The notes beneath the pieces are model-generated. The model was not told the origin of the DNA and searched no databases. It worked only from the letters and a program-made list of their open reading frames with translations. Positions 37,174-44,893 of a stretch of DNA of 64,000 nucleotides are shown here, piece after piece. Position 1 is the first letter of the stretch. Each line of letters opens with the position of its first letter. The DNA is taken from the NCBI GenBank assembly GCA_016291665.1, contig JAEEYE010000007.1, positions 34,225-98,224 on the forward strand, in the 5' to 3' direction. Source of the DNA: Oxalobacter sp. Lineage in GTDB: Bacteria > Pseudomonadota > Gammaproteobacteria > Burkholderiales > Burkholderiaceae_D. Both the position numbers and the translations under genes were made by a program.

Positions 37174-37624
37174 GATGGCAACCTTGCCCTATTAAAGGAG
37201 CCATATGATCCAGCGCACAGCGGTTACACCGGCCATAAAAGATGGTCCGCGCAGGATCCAACGAAAAATGATGGGACTGGTTCAAGTGAGCAGACAATGC
37301 CTCAATCTCATGGCAAGCCAGATGGATCAAAATACCACAGTGCTCGCACTTACAATGGAAACAAGACGTTTTATGCTGCGCATGCGTACCACCCAGGAAC
37401 TCGTAGCAATACCCCTGGTTGCCATCGATCGTATACCGTGCAACCAACCCCTCCTTGAGCATACGGCCAAGATGCCGGTAAATAGTAGCTGTTGACAGTT
37501 TAATACCGGCACTTTGGAAATGCTGGCGGATATCCGCTGCCGTCACATGCTGTGACCCTTTGGATGCCATATACGAGAGCATTTGCTGGAGCTGTTTGGT
37601 TTGATAGCTTGAACGCTGTGCCAT
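37166..37624 (-). CDS. Fur-family metalloregulator, Zur-like
   Basis: The 152-residue protein has the Fur layout: an N-terminal winged helix (TAADIRQHFQSAGIKLSTATIYRHLGRMLKEGLV), a hinge with GYCYEFLGGTHAQHKTSCFHCKCEHCG (regulatory His and structural CxxC), and a second CxxC (CNRC, residues 135-138). A TTG six bases upstream opens the frame, but ATG 37624 is the natural start. A perfect 7-1-7 operator lies 17-31 bases upstream, so autoregulation is likely. The neighbouring zinc transporter makes Zur the best guess; the metal is not proven. Confidence 0.85.
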   Translation of the reverse strand: MAQRSSYQTKQLQQMLSYMASKGSQHVTAADIRQHFQSAGIKLSTATIYRHLGRMLKEGLVARYTIDGNQGYCYEFLGGTHAQHKTSCFHCKCEHCGILIHLACHEIEALSAHLNQSHHFSLDPARTIFYGRCNRCALDHMAPLIGQGCHHG

Positions 37625-37640
37625 ACACAAAAGACAAATT

Positions 37641-37684
37641 TGAGAACCGTTCTCATATTACAGGAAAACAAACCCAACAATCAA
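37641..37684 (-). promoter_or_regulatory. Promoter with 7-1-7 Fur-family operator
   Basis: TGAGAAC-C-GTTCTCA (37641-37655) is a perfect 15-bp 7-1-7 inverted repeat, the geometry of Fur-family boxes. On the minus strand it directly follows a promoter-like pair, TTGATT (37679-37684) and TAATAT (37655-37660), with an 18-base spacer. A bound repressor would cover the start point of the regulator gene. Confidence 0.7.
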
Positions 37685-37792
37685 CCTCTGTTATGGGATG
37701 CCTATGCCACTTAAAGGAAGCAAAACCGCCTGTTACCAATACGACTCAACAAAGCTGTTTAATGGAAATTGGTTGGATGGCTGGGTTAGGCA

Positions 37793-38701
37793 CTACTCAA
37801 GGTTCTGAACCTGTTCGCGAATCTGCTCAATCAAAAGCTTCAGGTCAATCGATGCGTCAGAGAGCTCCTTAATTGCGGCTTTCGAGCCCAAGGTATTGGC
37901 TTCACGGTTGAGTTCTTGCAACATGAAGTCCAAGCGCTTGCCAACCAACCCACCTTTACTGAAGATTTCATGGATTTCATCGAGGTGGATCTTAAGGCGT
38001 GCCAATTCTTCAGCCACATCGATTCGCATCCCATAAAGGGTGACTTCCTGGCGAATCCGCTCAGCGGCTTCCTGTTGGGTCATCGTCTGTGGCACAGCAC
38101 CTTCAATAGCAATGCCCAACGCTTCTTGCATCCGTTCAATCGACTTTTGCTTGAACTGTTCCAAAACCTGCGGCAACAACGGTTCAATACGGGCAACAAT
38201 CGCCTGCATTTCCGAAACTTTAGCAAGCAGTGCTTCTGACAACGCCTGCCCTTCCCTTTCACGTTCTTGGGTAAAGGCCTTGACCGTCGCTGCCAAGACG
38301 CTGTTGACCTGCACCCTTAAGAGATCCTGATCGGGAACAGCCTCCTGAATCATGCCAGGCCAAGCCAAGATTTCACTGACCCGCATGTTGATTGCATTAC
38401 CATCCAAGTCCTGAACTTCCGTCTGAAGCTTCATCAGTTCCTCAAAGAGGGCACGGTTCAAACGCAACGATGAAACATTCCGCTCACCCTTCCCGTAGGA
38501 AAGACGGCACTCAACCTTACCGCGTTTGACCTGCTGCATGATGGCTTCACGGAAAGCACTTTCATACTGGCGGAATTCGTCATTCATCCTGAACTGAAGG
38601 TCGAGAAAGCGCGAATTGACACTTTTGAGTTCAATGGTCAGCGTCCCAGCCACTGTCTCAGCAGTGGTTGTCGCATATGCCGTCATACTGCGTACAGCCA
38701 T
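37793..38701 (-). CDS. YicC/YloC-family endoribonuclease
   Basis: The 302-residue protein begins MAVRSMTAYA (the family's SMTAYG/A start) and continues with TIELKSVNSRFLDLQFRM. Its C-terminus has GKRLDFMLQELNREANTLGSKA, the other family hallmark. YicC/YloC proteins are RNA endonucleases that help degrade small RNAs in E. coli. ATG 38701 follows AAGGAGG, while the frame extends to 38740. It lies downstream of efp. Confidence 0.9.
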   Translation of the reverse strand: MAVRSMTAYATTTAETVAGTLTIELKSVNSRFLDLQFRMNDEFRQYESAFREAIMQQVKRGKVECRLSYGKGERNVSSLRLNRALFEELMKLQTEVQDLDGNAINMRVSEILAWPGMIQEAVPDQDLLRVQVNSVLAATVKAFTQEREREGQALSEALLAKVSEMQAIVARIEPLLPQVLEQFKQKSIERMQEALGIAIEGAVPQTMTQQEAAERIRQEVTLYGMRIDVAEELARLKIHLDEIHEIFSKGGLVGKRLDFMLQELNREANTLGSKAAIKELSDASIDLKLLIEQIREQVQNLE

Positions 38702-38734
38702 GTTGCCTCCTTGTCTTGGGGTTAGATGCGCAAA

Positions 38735-38755
38735 CGGCACGCGAGATGCGTGCCG
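38735..38755 (-). terminator. Hairpin after efp, weak terminator
   Basis: An 8-bp stem (CGGCACGC 38735-38742 with GCGTGCCG 38748-38755) lies between efp and yicC and is followed on the minus strand by only three T. It may reduce rather than stop read-through into yicC. Confidence 0.5.
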
Positions 38756-38779
38756 CCTGTTGTTCCAAACGGATTGGAA

Positions 38780-39352
38780 TTATTTGCTACGGCTACGGTA
38801 TTCGCCAGTACGGGTGTCGATTTCGATCTTGTCACCGATTTCAACGAACAGCGGCACCTGCAGGGTATAACCACCGTCCTTACCACTTGCGATACGGGCA
38901 GACTTCATAACCTTACCAGAAGAGGTGTCACCCTTAACAGCTGGTTCAGTATAGACAACTTCACGGACAACGGTGTTAGGCAGTTCAACAGAAATCGCCT
39001 TGTCGTTGTAGAAGGTGATTTCACATGCCATACCATCTTCGAGGTAGTTCAGGACATCGCCCATGCAGTCTTCTTCAACTTCATACTGGTTGTATTCAGC
39101 ATCCATGAAGACATAGTAAGGGTCAGCCTGGTAGGAATAGGTGACTTCCTTCTTATCGAGAACTACAGTATCAAACTTTTCGTCGGCACGGTAAACGGCT
39201 TCCATTGGAGACCCCGTCAACAGGTTCTTCATCTTCATCTTGCAAACGGAGGAGTTACGGCCGGATTTGGAATATTCGGACTTCAGGACAACCATTGGGT
39301 CATTGTTGATCATGACAACGTTACCGACCCGTACTTCTTGTGCTGTTTTCAT
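38780..39352 (-). CDS. efp: Elongation factor P
   Basis: The 190-residue translation factor rescues ribosomes stalled at polyproline. It has the KOW-like N-terminal domain and two OB domains ending in [25 protein letters not shown]. The tip of the first domain reads SKSGRNSS with Arg at position 32, the residue that is rhamnosylated by EarP instead of lysylated. The start at 39352 gives the usual length; the frame upstream to 39520 is non-coding. earP lies 95 bases upstream on the same strand. Confidence 0.96.
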   Translation of the reverse strand: MKTAQEVRVGNVVMINNDPMVVLKSEYSKSGRNSSVCKMKMKNLLTGSPMEAVYRADEKFDTVVLDKKEVTYSYQADPYYVFMDAEYNQYEVEEDCMGDVLNYLEDGMACEITFYNDKAISVELPNTVVREVVYTEPAVKGDTSSGKVMKSARIASGKDGGYTLQVPLFVEIGDKIEIDTRTGEYRSRSK

Positions 39353-39447
39353 AAAAAATAAATCTAAGTGGATTGAACAATTAAAACCAAAGCCCCCGGT
39401 AGCTAAGACGCCAGCAATGCCACCGATTTTGGGAAAATCATAATATT

Positions 39448-40593
39448 CTAACGCAAAGATTCGATAAATCGAACTAAAGCTGTGCCTAAATCGTCTTGTT
39501 GTGTCAGTTTTTGGCGCCAAAAGAGACTATGTTGCGCCAGTTTCTGCCAAAGTGCCATGAAGGACAGCAATGCTTCACTAACGCTTTTGGCACCTTTGCG
39601 GCCATTCCAGGCATCTACAAAGGTTCGTAAAGTGGTTGCATCTTCTGGTACAAGTCCTTGGGCATAAAGATGCATAAAAGCATCGAGCTTCTCGAAATGT
39701 GCATCTTCCTGCTGTGGGTATATCTGCCAGGCAAAAGGCTTACCTGCCCACTGTGCCCTGACAAAAGAGTCTTCCCCTCGGACAAAATTCAGGTCACACG
39801 AAAAAAGCAACAGGTCATACTGGGCCTGCTCCATCATCGGGATAACCTGCAAGCCCAAGTTCCCTTTTCGGTAAAGCTTACCCACGACAGGAATAGCGCC
39901 CAAAAACCGCGTAACCTGATCCACAGCCACACCTTCAGGCACCAGGCAGAGAACAGGTATATCCAATATCGAAAATGCCTTCAACAAGGTTTCAACCGGT
40001 GCTATCGGGTAACAAAAGAGTGACACGATACGGGTAAAGCCACTGGCATCCACGCCAAGGGACGAAAGGAAATCATTGCGCTTCGCTTTATCTTCTTTAA
40101 AGGCATTGGCTGTCTCAATCAGGCGATCCTCACGGATTAAGCCGCCCGTCTGAGCAGTAAATCCAGGGAAGAAAAAATATTTCGTCAACGGCAACCGCGG
40201 ATGAGGGGAAGGCATTTTGTGCATCCCTTCCACCCAAGGCTCGGCACTTAGATATTCCAGGTTGACCCAAACAGGGGCAACTGCCCTTTTTGTCATCATC
40301 TCACAATAGGCTTCAGGCAGACGCGTACCAAAGCCTTCAATAACAACGTCAGGAATCTGACCGATAGTTTGAGACTCGAGGTTTTCCGGCCAACGGCAGA
40401 CCGTCACCTGACAAACGTGCTGGACTGGCAAATCGGGATTTAAGTTGCGGCAGATGCGTTGCAAGACATCCGGCTTATCAATCCAGAGACGGATGTCGCA
40501 ACCACGCTCATTGGCTAGGTGGCGGGCCAATCGCCAACAGACGCCCGCATCACCAAAATTATCGACGACCTCGCAGAAGATGTCGATGCGCAT
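39448..40593 (-). CDS. earP: EF-P arginine rhamnosyltransferase
   Basis: The 381-residue GT-B glycosyltransferase (DUF2331) transfers rhamnose from dTDP-rhamnose to Arg32 of EF-P. It shows the N-terminal [23 protein letters not shown], with the catalytic Asp region, and the donor-site motif [23 protein letters not shown]. The frame extends upstream to 40629, but ATG 40593 starts the conserved MRIDIF. Its place directly before efp matches the pair's joint job. Confidence 0.95.
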   Translation of the reverse strand: MRIDIFCEVVDNFGDAGVCWRLARHLANERGCDIRLWIDKPDVLQRICRNLNPDLPVQHVCQVTVCRWPENLESQTIGQIPDVVIEGFGTRLPEAYCEMMTKRAVAPVWVNLEYLSAEPWVEGMHKMPSPHPRLPLTKYFFFPGFTAQTGGLIREDRLIETANAFKEDKAKRNDFLSSLGVDASGFTRIVSLFCYPIAPVETLLKAFSILDIPVLCLVPEGVAVDQVTRFLGAIPVVGKLYRKGNLGLQVIPMMEQAQYDLLLFSCDLNFVRGEDSFVRAQWAGKPFAWQIYPQQEDAHFEKLDAFMHLYAQGLVPEDATTLRTFVDAWNGRKGAKSVSEALLSFMALWQKLAQHSLFWRQKLTQQDDLGTALVRFIESLR

Positions 40594-40629
40594 ATCGGCA
40601 CGCCATTTTCCGGAGGTCGGATTGCCCAT

Positions 40630-41427
40630 TTATTTAGATTTCAAAAGCGCGAGCATCTGGGCGAAAACGCGCGGAGAACCCGCAATGATATTGCCTGATT
40701 CCAAGTAGCCGGCTTCACCGTTAAAGTCAGACACAATGCCACCCGCTTCCGAAACCAACAAGGCGCCCGCAGCAATATCCCAAATCTTGAGATCTTTTTC
40801 GTAATAACCGTCATAGCGGCCACAAGCGACATTGGCCAGATCCAATGCCGCGGAACCTGGGCGGCGTACAGCCTGCGCATTCAAGGTCATCGTCTCAAAC
40901 ATCGACAGGAACTCTTTCAATACTTCAGGGTCTTTCGTACGACCAGCAAAGCCCGTACCAATCAATGCACGGGAGAGACGTTCCGTGCGGCTCACGCGAA
41001 TACGCCGGTTATTCATATATGCCCCACCACCCTTGGATGCGGTATAGAGATTATTGGCAACCGGGTCATAAACAAGGCCATGGGTCACTACGCCCTTTTG
41101 CTGCAGGGCGATTGAAATGCAGTAGCATGGGAAGCCATGGATGAAGTTGGTGGTACCGTCCAACGGATCGATGATCCACACATTTTCACTCTCATCGTTC
41201 AGTCCATTGGAAGCACCCGTTTCTTCAGCAAGGATTGCGTGATCCGGATAAGTCGACAGAAGGACATCGATGATAGCCGCCTCGGCTTCTCGGTCGACTT
41301 CGGTCACAAAATCGTTCTTATCCTTTTGTTCAACTTTAATCTGTTCCAAGTCGAATGAGGCGCGGTTGATGATGGATGCCGCACGGCGGGCGGCTTTCAC
41401 CGCAGTGTTTAGCATAGGATGCTGCAT
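40630..41427 (-). CDS. suhB: Inositol-monophosphatase-family protein (SuhB)
   Basis: The 265-residue Mg-dependent phosphatase shows the three metal motifs: [26 protein letters not shown] and [16 protein letters not shown]. SuhB in E. coli hydrolyses inositol-1-phosphate and also acts in rRNA antitermination complexes. The ATG at 41427 has AGGAACG five bases upstream and is chosen over upstream frames. It is divergent from trmJ, as in many beta- and gammaproteobacteria. Confidence 0.93.
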   Translation of the reverse strand: MQHPMLNTAVKAARRAASIINRASFDLEQIKVEQKDKNDFVTEVDREAEAAIIDVLLSTYPDHAILAEETGASNGLNDESENVWIIDPLDGTTNFIHGFPCYCISIALQQKGVVTHGLVYDPVANNLYTASKGGGAYMNNRRIRVSRTERLSRALIGTGFAGRTKDPEVLKEFLSMFETMTLNAQAVRRPGSAALDLANVACGRYDGYYEKDLKIWDIAAGALLVSEAGGIVSDFNGEAGYLESGNIIAGSPRVFAQMLALLKSK

Positions 41428-41539
41428 GGCGTTCCTGAATAAAAGCATACACACCGGAGATGACCACAAAAGGCTTCCGATGTCATAATGATTGAAAAAA
41501 ACGTCCGTTAGGGAAGCTTACCTTAATCCTCAATTTTAA

Positions 41540-42313
41540 ATGAACGCGTCTAAATCCGATACCATTTTCCAAGGCCTTCAGTTTGTACTGGTCCAAACAA
41601 GCCATCCAGGCAACGTGGGAGCCGCTGCACGAGCCATCAAAACCATGGGCTTTTCAAAGCTCGTCCTCGTTTCACCCCGTTACTCCACCGTCAAAAGCCA
41701 TCCTGAAGCGATAGCCTTTGCCAGTGGTGCATTGGATGTGCTGGAAAACACACAAATCGTCGATAGTATCGATGAAGCCTTGGATGGTTGCGTGGGAGCA
41801 GCAGCAGTAACCGCCAGGTTACGCGAATTCTCAGCAAAGATTCTGACACCCCGCCAGTTTGCAGAGACACAACTGAAAGCCGATGCGATGCCACAGGCGC
41901 TCGTTTTTGGCAGTGAACGCTACGGGCTGCCCAATGATATCGTCAGCCGTTGCGACACACTCATCAATATTCCTGCAAGTGCGGCACACTCTTCACTGAA
42001 TCTGGCACAAGCCGTTCAGGTCCTCGCTTACGAATGCCGAATGGCCATATTAGCCGGAAAGGGAATCGCAAAAGAAACAAGCCACATCGGCTTTAAAGGA
42101 ACACCTGCGACCATCGACCAAGTCAACGGTATGCTGAGCCACATGGAACGTGCGCTCATTGCGCTAGGCTATCTCGATCCCGAAACCCCCAAGAAACTGA
42201 TGCCAAGGCTAAGCCGCCTTTTCTCGCGGAGCCACCTTGAAACAGAAGAGATCAATATTCTGCGTGGCATTGCCAACCAGATTGAAGAACTGGCTGGCAA
42301 AACCAAACGTTAA
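41540..42313 (+). CDS. trmJ: tRNA (cytidine/uridine-2'-O-)-methyltransferase TrmJ
   Basis: The 257-residue SPOUT enzyme methylates the ribose of tRNA position 32. It has motif 1 FVLVQTSHPGNVGAAARAIKTMGFSKLVLV, motif 2 ALVFGSERYGLPNDIV and motif 3 NIPASAAHSSLNLAQAVQVLAYE, which form the SAM-binding trefoil knot, and a C-terminal helical extension typical of TrmJ. It converges with lexA, with an 11-base gap. Confidence 0.94.
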   Translation: MNASKSDTIFQGLQFVLVQTSHPGNVGAAARAIKTMGFSKLVLVSPRYSTVKSHPEAIAFASGALDVLENTQIVDSIDEALDGCVGAAAVTARLREFSAKILTPRQFAETQLKADAMPQALVFGSERYGLPNDIVSRCDTLINIPASAAHSSLNLAQAVQVLAYECRMAILAGKGIAKETSHIGFKGTPATIDQVNGMLSHMERALIALGYLDPETPKKLMPRLSRLFSRSHLETEEINILRGIANQIEELAGKTKR

Positions 42314-42324
42314 GGCAAAGGGGT

Positions 42325-42960
42325 TTATGCAGAACGCCGGATCAGGCCAACCATAACCCCTTCAACACTCATGACATCAGCGGCAGAAACGGCTTCACCA
42401 ACCGAAGCGCCCAGATTTTCGGCAACTGCAGTAAGTGCTTTACCTTTCTTGACCATGCGCCTGATGGCGAGTTCTTCACCCAGATCTACCAGTGCAATTT
42501 GGTTATTCTTGGCCGTATCTGCCTTCTTAATGGCAACATAGTCCCCGTCACAGATACCCGCACCTTTCATCGCATCACCAGAAACTTTCAAGAGATAATC
42601 TGGTTTGTCAGAAAAAAGACCAACATCCACCTGGAAGGTTTTCTCAGCCTTGACTTCGTCAGGAATCTTGTCGCCAGGTTTGACCTTAGTCACCAAAGGC
42701 AACACGAGTAAACCAAGATAACTTTCGCCACCTACCAAGCTACCGCTCTTTTTCACAAGCTTAATGCCACGTGAAATCCCTGGCACAATTTCAATCACAC
42801 CCTTTTTCGCCAGCGCCTGCAGATGTTCTTCAGCAGCATTCACAGACTTAAACTTCAATTCAGCCGCAATTTCAGCACGCGTCGGTGGGAAACCAGTCTG
42901 TTGCAAGGACCGATGAATGATATTCAGGATCTGCGCTTGTCTTTGCGTTAGTTTAATCAT
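42325..42960 (-). CDS. lexA: LexA repressor with substituted autoprotease residues
   Basis: The 211-residue protein aligns with E. coli LexA over its whole length. The winged helix is well kept (TGFPPTRAEIAAELKFKSVNAAEEHLQALAKKGVIEI), so the DNA site is probably the usual one. In the peptidase domain the nucleophilic Ser119 is Ala130 (VSGDAMKGAGICDGD), general-base Lys156 is Arg167 (AIRRMVKKG), and the scissile Ala84-Gly85 is Pro95-Gly96 (TKVKPGDKIP). All three features needed for RecA-stimulated self-cleavage are thus altered, while flanking residues remain. No clear CTGT-N8-ACAG box precedes the gene. Such a repressor should not be cleavable; how it is relieved is unknown. Confidence 0.9.
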   Translation of the reverse strand: MIKLTQRQAQILNIIHRSLQQTGFPPTRAEIAAELKFKSVNAAEEHLQALAKKGVIEIVPGISRGIKLVKKSGSLVGGESYLGLLVLPLVTKVKPGDKIPDEVKAEKTFQVDVGLFSDKPDYLLKVSGDAMKGAGICDGDYVAIKKADTAKNNQIALVDLGEELAIRRMVKKGKALTAVAENLGASVGEAVSAADVMSVEGVMVGLIRRSA

Positions 42961-43122
42961 AGTGCTTTGCCTTTCGATGGTAGTAGGATGGACGAATAAG
43001 GGCTTAAGAAACTGTCCATCTTTCTAGACTGTAGGTATGGTCATGGATTTTATAAGGTTTCCACTTGATAATCTAGCGCCCTTTGGTTTCGTGCAACATC
43101 ACACAGATAACACCTCAAAATA

Positions 43123-43151
43123 TTGCAATGAACCAGACCTCGTGCTAATAT
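43123..43151 (+). promoter_or_regulatory. Sigma-70 promoter of the rpsF operon
   Basis: TTGCAA (43123-43128) and TAATAT (43146-43151) are 17 bases apart, near consensus. Transcription would start near 43158, giving a leader of about 68 bases before rpsF. Confidence 0.7.
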
Positions 43152-43167
43152 CTTGTGTTTTCTTCTT

Positions 43168-43205
43168 CCCGCACCTGACTTGACGCTGGGGCGGGCATAT
43201 TTTTT
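43168..43205 (+). promoter_or_regulatory. Hairpin plus T run in the rpsF leader, candidate attenuator
   Basis: A stem CCCGC (43168-43172) with GCGGG (43191-43195) is followed by CATATTTTTTAA. It lies between the promoter and the rpsF ribosome site, so it could act as an attenuator. Autogenous control by the S6-S18 complex through a leader hairpin is known in other bacteria; I cannot confirm that this matches the published motif. Confidence 0.45.
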
Positions 43206-43225
43206 AACGTCCATAAGGAGTACGC

Positions 43226-43597
43226 ATGCGTCACTACGAAATCGTTTTCATCGTTCATCCGGACCAGAGCGAACAGGTTCCGGCAATGATTGAACGATAC
43301 AAAAACAGTGTTACTTCTCGCGGCGGGAAAATCCACCGTGTTGAAGACTGGGGCCGCCGTCAGCTGGCCTATATGATCAACAAGTTTGCCAAGGCACATT
43401 ATGTCCTGATGAACATTGAATGCGACAGCGAAACCCTGAACGAACTGGAAACTGCATTCAAGTTCAACGATGCCATCCTGCGTCACCTGACTGTCAAGAT
43501 GAAACGTGCTGAAACCGGTCCTTCTCCAATGATGAAATCTGCACAGAAGGAAACCGCTGCTAAAGCACCTGCTGCTGAACAGTCCGCTGCTAACTAA
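43226..43597 (+). CDS. rpsF: 30S ribosomal protein S6
   Basis: The 123-residue protein shows [51 protein letters not shown] and [11 protein letters not shown], all typical of S6, with an Ala/Lys-rich C-terminal tail. It binds S18 in the platform of the small subunit. AAGGAG lies just before ATG 43226. It heads rpsF-priB-rpsR-rplI. Confidence 0.97.
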   Translation: MRHYEIVFIVHPDQSEQVPAMIERYKNSVTSRGGKIHRVEDWGRRQLAYMINKFAKAHYVLMNIECDSETLNELETAFKFNDAILRHLTVKMKRAETGPSPMMKSAQKETAAKAPAAEQSAAN

Positions 43598-43626
43598 GCG
43601 GGAAACCACTGATTAAGGAGGCAACT

Positions 43627-43929
43627 CTGGCATCTAAAAACAGCTTCGAGCTTACTGCCTGGATTATCGAGCGGTCAGCGATTCGCTACACCCCAGCCGG
43701 TGTACCGGTCATTACGCTGACACTACAACACCAGTCTAAGCAGATGGAAGCTGGCTCAGTAAGGGATGTAGAAGTCGCCATCGATGCTGTAGGCATTGGT
43801 GATATCGCAAACAACATCTTGAATGTGCCGTCCGATAAGCTCTGCCACTTTGAAGGTTTCATCGCAGCAAAGAGCTTGAAGAACCAGAGACCGCTGTTCC
43901 ATATCACTGGATTTACCCTGATTGAATAG
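43627..43929 (+). CDS. priB: Primosomal replication protein N, apparent CTG start
   Basis: The 100-residue OB-fold protein reads [33 protein letters not shown]..., then [18 protein letters not shown] and ends HITGFTLIE, matching betaproteobacterial PriB in length and pattern (RYTPAG, L-x-H-x-S-x-Q-x-E-A). It helps restart replication forks with PriA and DnaT. No ATG, GTG or TTG occurs upstream of the conserved region after the in-frame stop at 43591; the first ATG (43744) would remove 39 residues. CTG 43627 lies five bases after a perfect AAGGAGG (43615-43621), so it is the best start. ATT 43612 and CTG 43609 precede that site. Confidence 0.88.
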   Translation: MASKNSFELTAWIIERSAIRYTPAGVPVITLTLQHQSKQMEAGSVRDVEVAIDAVGIGDIANNILNVPSDKLCHFEGFIAAKSLKNQRPLFHITGFTLIE

Positions 43930-43955
43930 AACAAAACTTTATACAGGAGCCAAAA

Positions 43956-44240
43956 ATGGCATTTGGTAAGAAATTCGACAAGAATAAAAGCAAAGACAAA
44001 CGCAAACAGCAGAATCCTCTGTTCAAGCGCAAGAAATTCTGCCGTTTCACCGTAGCGAACGTTGAACAGATCGACTACAAAGACATCGACACCCTGAAAG
44101 ACTTTATCCAGGAAAACTGCAAGATCATGCCAGCACGTCTGACTGGTACCAAGGCCCACTACCAGCGTCAGCTGGACACTGCCATCAAGCGTGCCCGCTT
44201 CCTGGCTCTGCTGCCTTACACCTCCCTGCATTCTGCCTGA
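43956..44240 (+). CDS. rpsR: 30S ribosomal protein S18
   Basis: The 94-residue basic protein shows [26 protein letters not shown] and the C-terminal [30 protein letters not shown], the signature of S18. It pairs with S6 on the 30S platform. AGGAG precedes the ATG. It lies 26 bases after priB. Confidence 0.97.
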   Translation: MAFGKKFDKNKSKDKRKQQNPLFKRKKFCRFTVANVEQIDYKDIDTLKDFIQENCKIMPARLTGTKAHYQRQLDTAIKRARFLALLPYTSLHSA

Positions 44241-44276
44241 TTGCATTGATCAAACAAAAGGATATTGGAGAAAAAC

Positions 44277-44729
44277 ATGCAAGTTATTTTGTTGGAAAAA
44301 GTCGTCAATCTGGGCAACCTGGGTGACGTCGTCAAAGTTAAAGACGGCTATGCACGCAACTATCTGATCCCACAGCGTATCGCTCGCCGTGCAACTGAAG
44401 AAGCTGTCAAGGAATTTGAAACCAAGCGTGCTGAACTGGAAGCAGCAGCAGCAGCAAAACTGGCTGCCGCTCAGGAACAGGGTGAAAAACTCTCTGGTCT
44501 GATTGTCCAGATTCTGCAGAAGTCCGGTGTCGATGGCCGTCTGTTCGGTTCTGTCACCAACTACGACATCGCAGAAGCACTGACCAAACAGGGTTTCGAA
44601 ATCCACAAGTCCCAGGTTCGCATGCCACAGGGCCCATTCAAGGCTGTTGGTGACTACCCAGTCTCCATCGCACTACACACCGACGTTATCGTTGACGTCA
44701 CCGTTTCAGTCCTGGGCGAACACGCTTAA
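44277..44729 (+). CDS. rplI: 50S ribosomal protein L9
   Basis: The 150-residue protein begins [33 protein letters not shown] (the L9 signature), has an Ala-rich central helix and a C-terminal RNA-binding domain. ATG 44277 follows TTGGAG; an in-frame ATG 12 bases upstream is not used. A strong terminator ends the operon. Confidence 0.97.
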   Translation: MQVILLEKVVNLGNLGDVVKVKDGYARNYLIPQRIARRATEEAVKEFETKRAELEAAAAAKLAAAQEQGEKLSGLIVQILQKSGVDGRLFGSVTNYDIAEALTKQGFEIHKSQVRMPQGPFKAVGDYPVSIALHTDVIVDVTVSVLGEHA

Positions 44730-44749
44730 TTCAAACGGCTGTTTGATGA

Positions 44750-44776
44750 AACCGGAGGAAACCCCTCCGGTTTTTT
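44750..44776 (+). terminator. Rho-independent terminator of the rpsF operon
   Basis: A 9-bp stem (AACCGGAGG 44750-44758 with CCTCCGGTT 44764-44772) is followed by six T. Confidence 0.92.
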
Positions 44777-44846
44777 ATTGCCCAAAATGCCTAAAAACGG
44801 GACAAACACCGTTTTTGGGTGGCGCATTGTCGAAGTCAGCTAACAA

Positions 44847-44870
44847 ACAAAAAAGGGAGGTCCCCCTCCC
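44847..44870 (-). terminator. Rho-independent terminator of hom
   Basis: On the minus strand GGGAGG and CCTCCC (44865-44870 and 44855-44860) form a stem followed by a T run (complement of the A run up to 44854). Confidence 0.65.
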
Positions 44871-44893
44871 CCTTTCTGCCTTCCAACGAAGAT

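Noticed and set aside
37018..37495. Plus-strand frames opposite the Fur-like gene and small membrane protein
   Set aside because: The minus-strand frames carry recognisable Fur motifs and coupling; the plus-strand frames have none.
43012..43032. Two CTGT sequences upstream of lexA as a possible SOS box
   Set aside because: They are in direct, not inverted, orientation and 17 bases apart, so they do not form CTGT-N8-ACAG.
43145..44246. Long minus-strand frames opposite rpsF, priB and rpsR
   Set aside because: They are antisense to clear ribosomal and replication genes and encode low-complexity, unrecognisable proteins.
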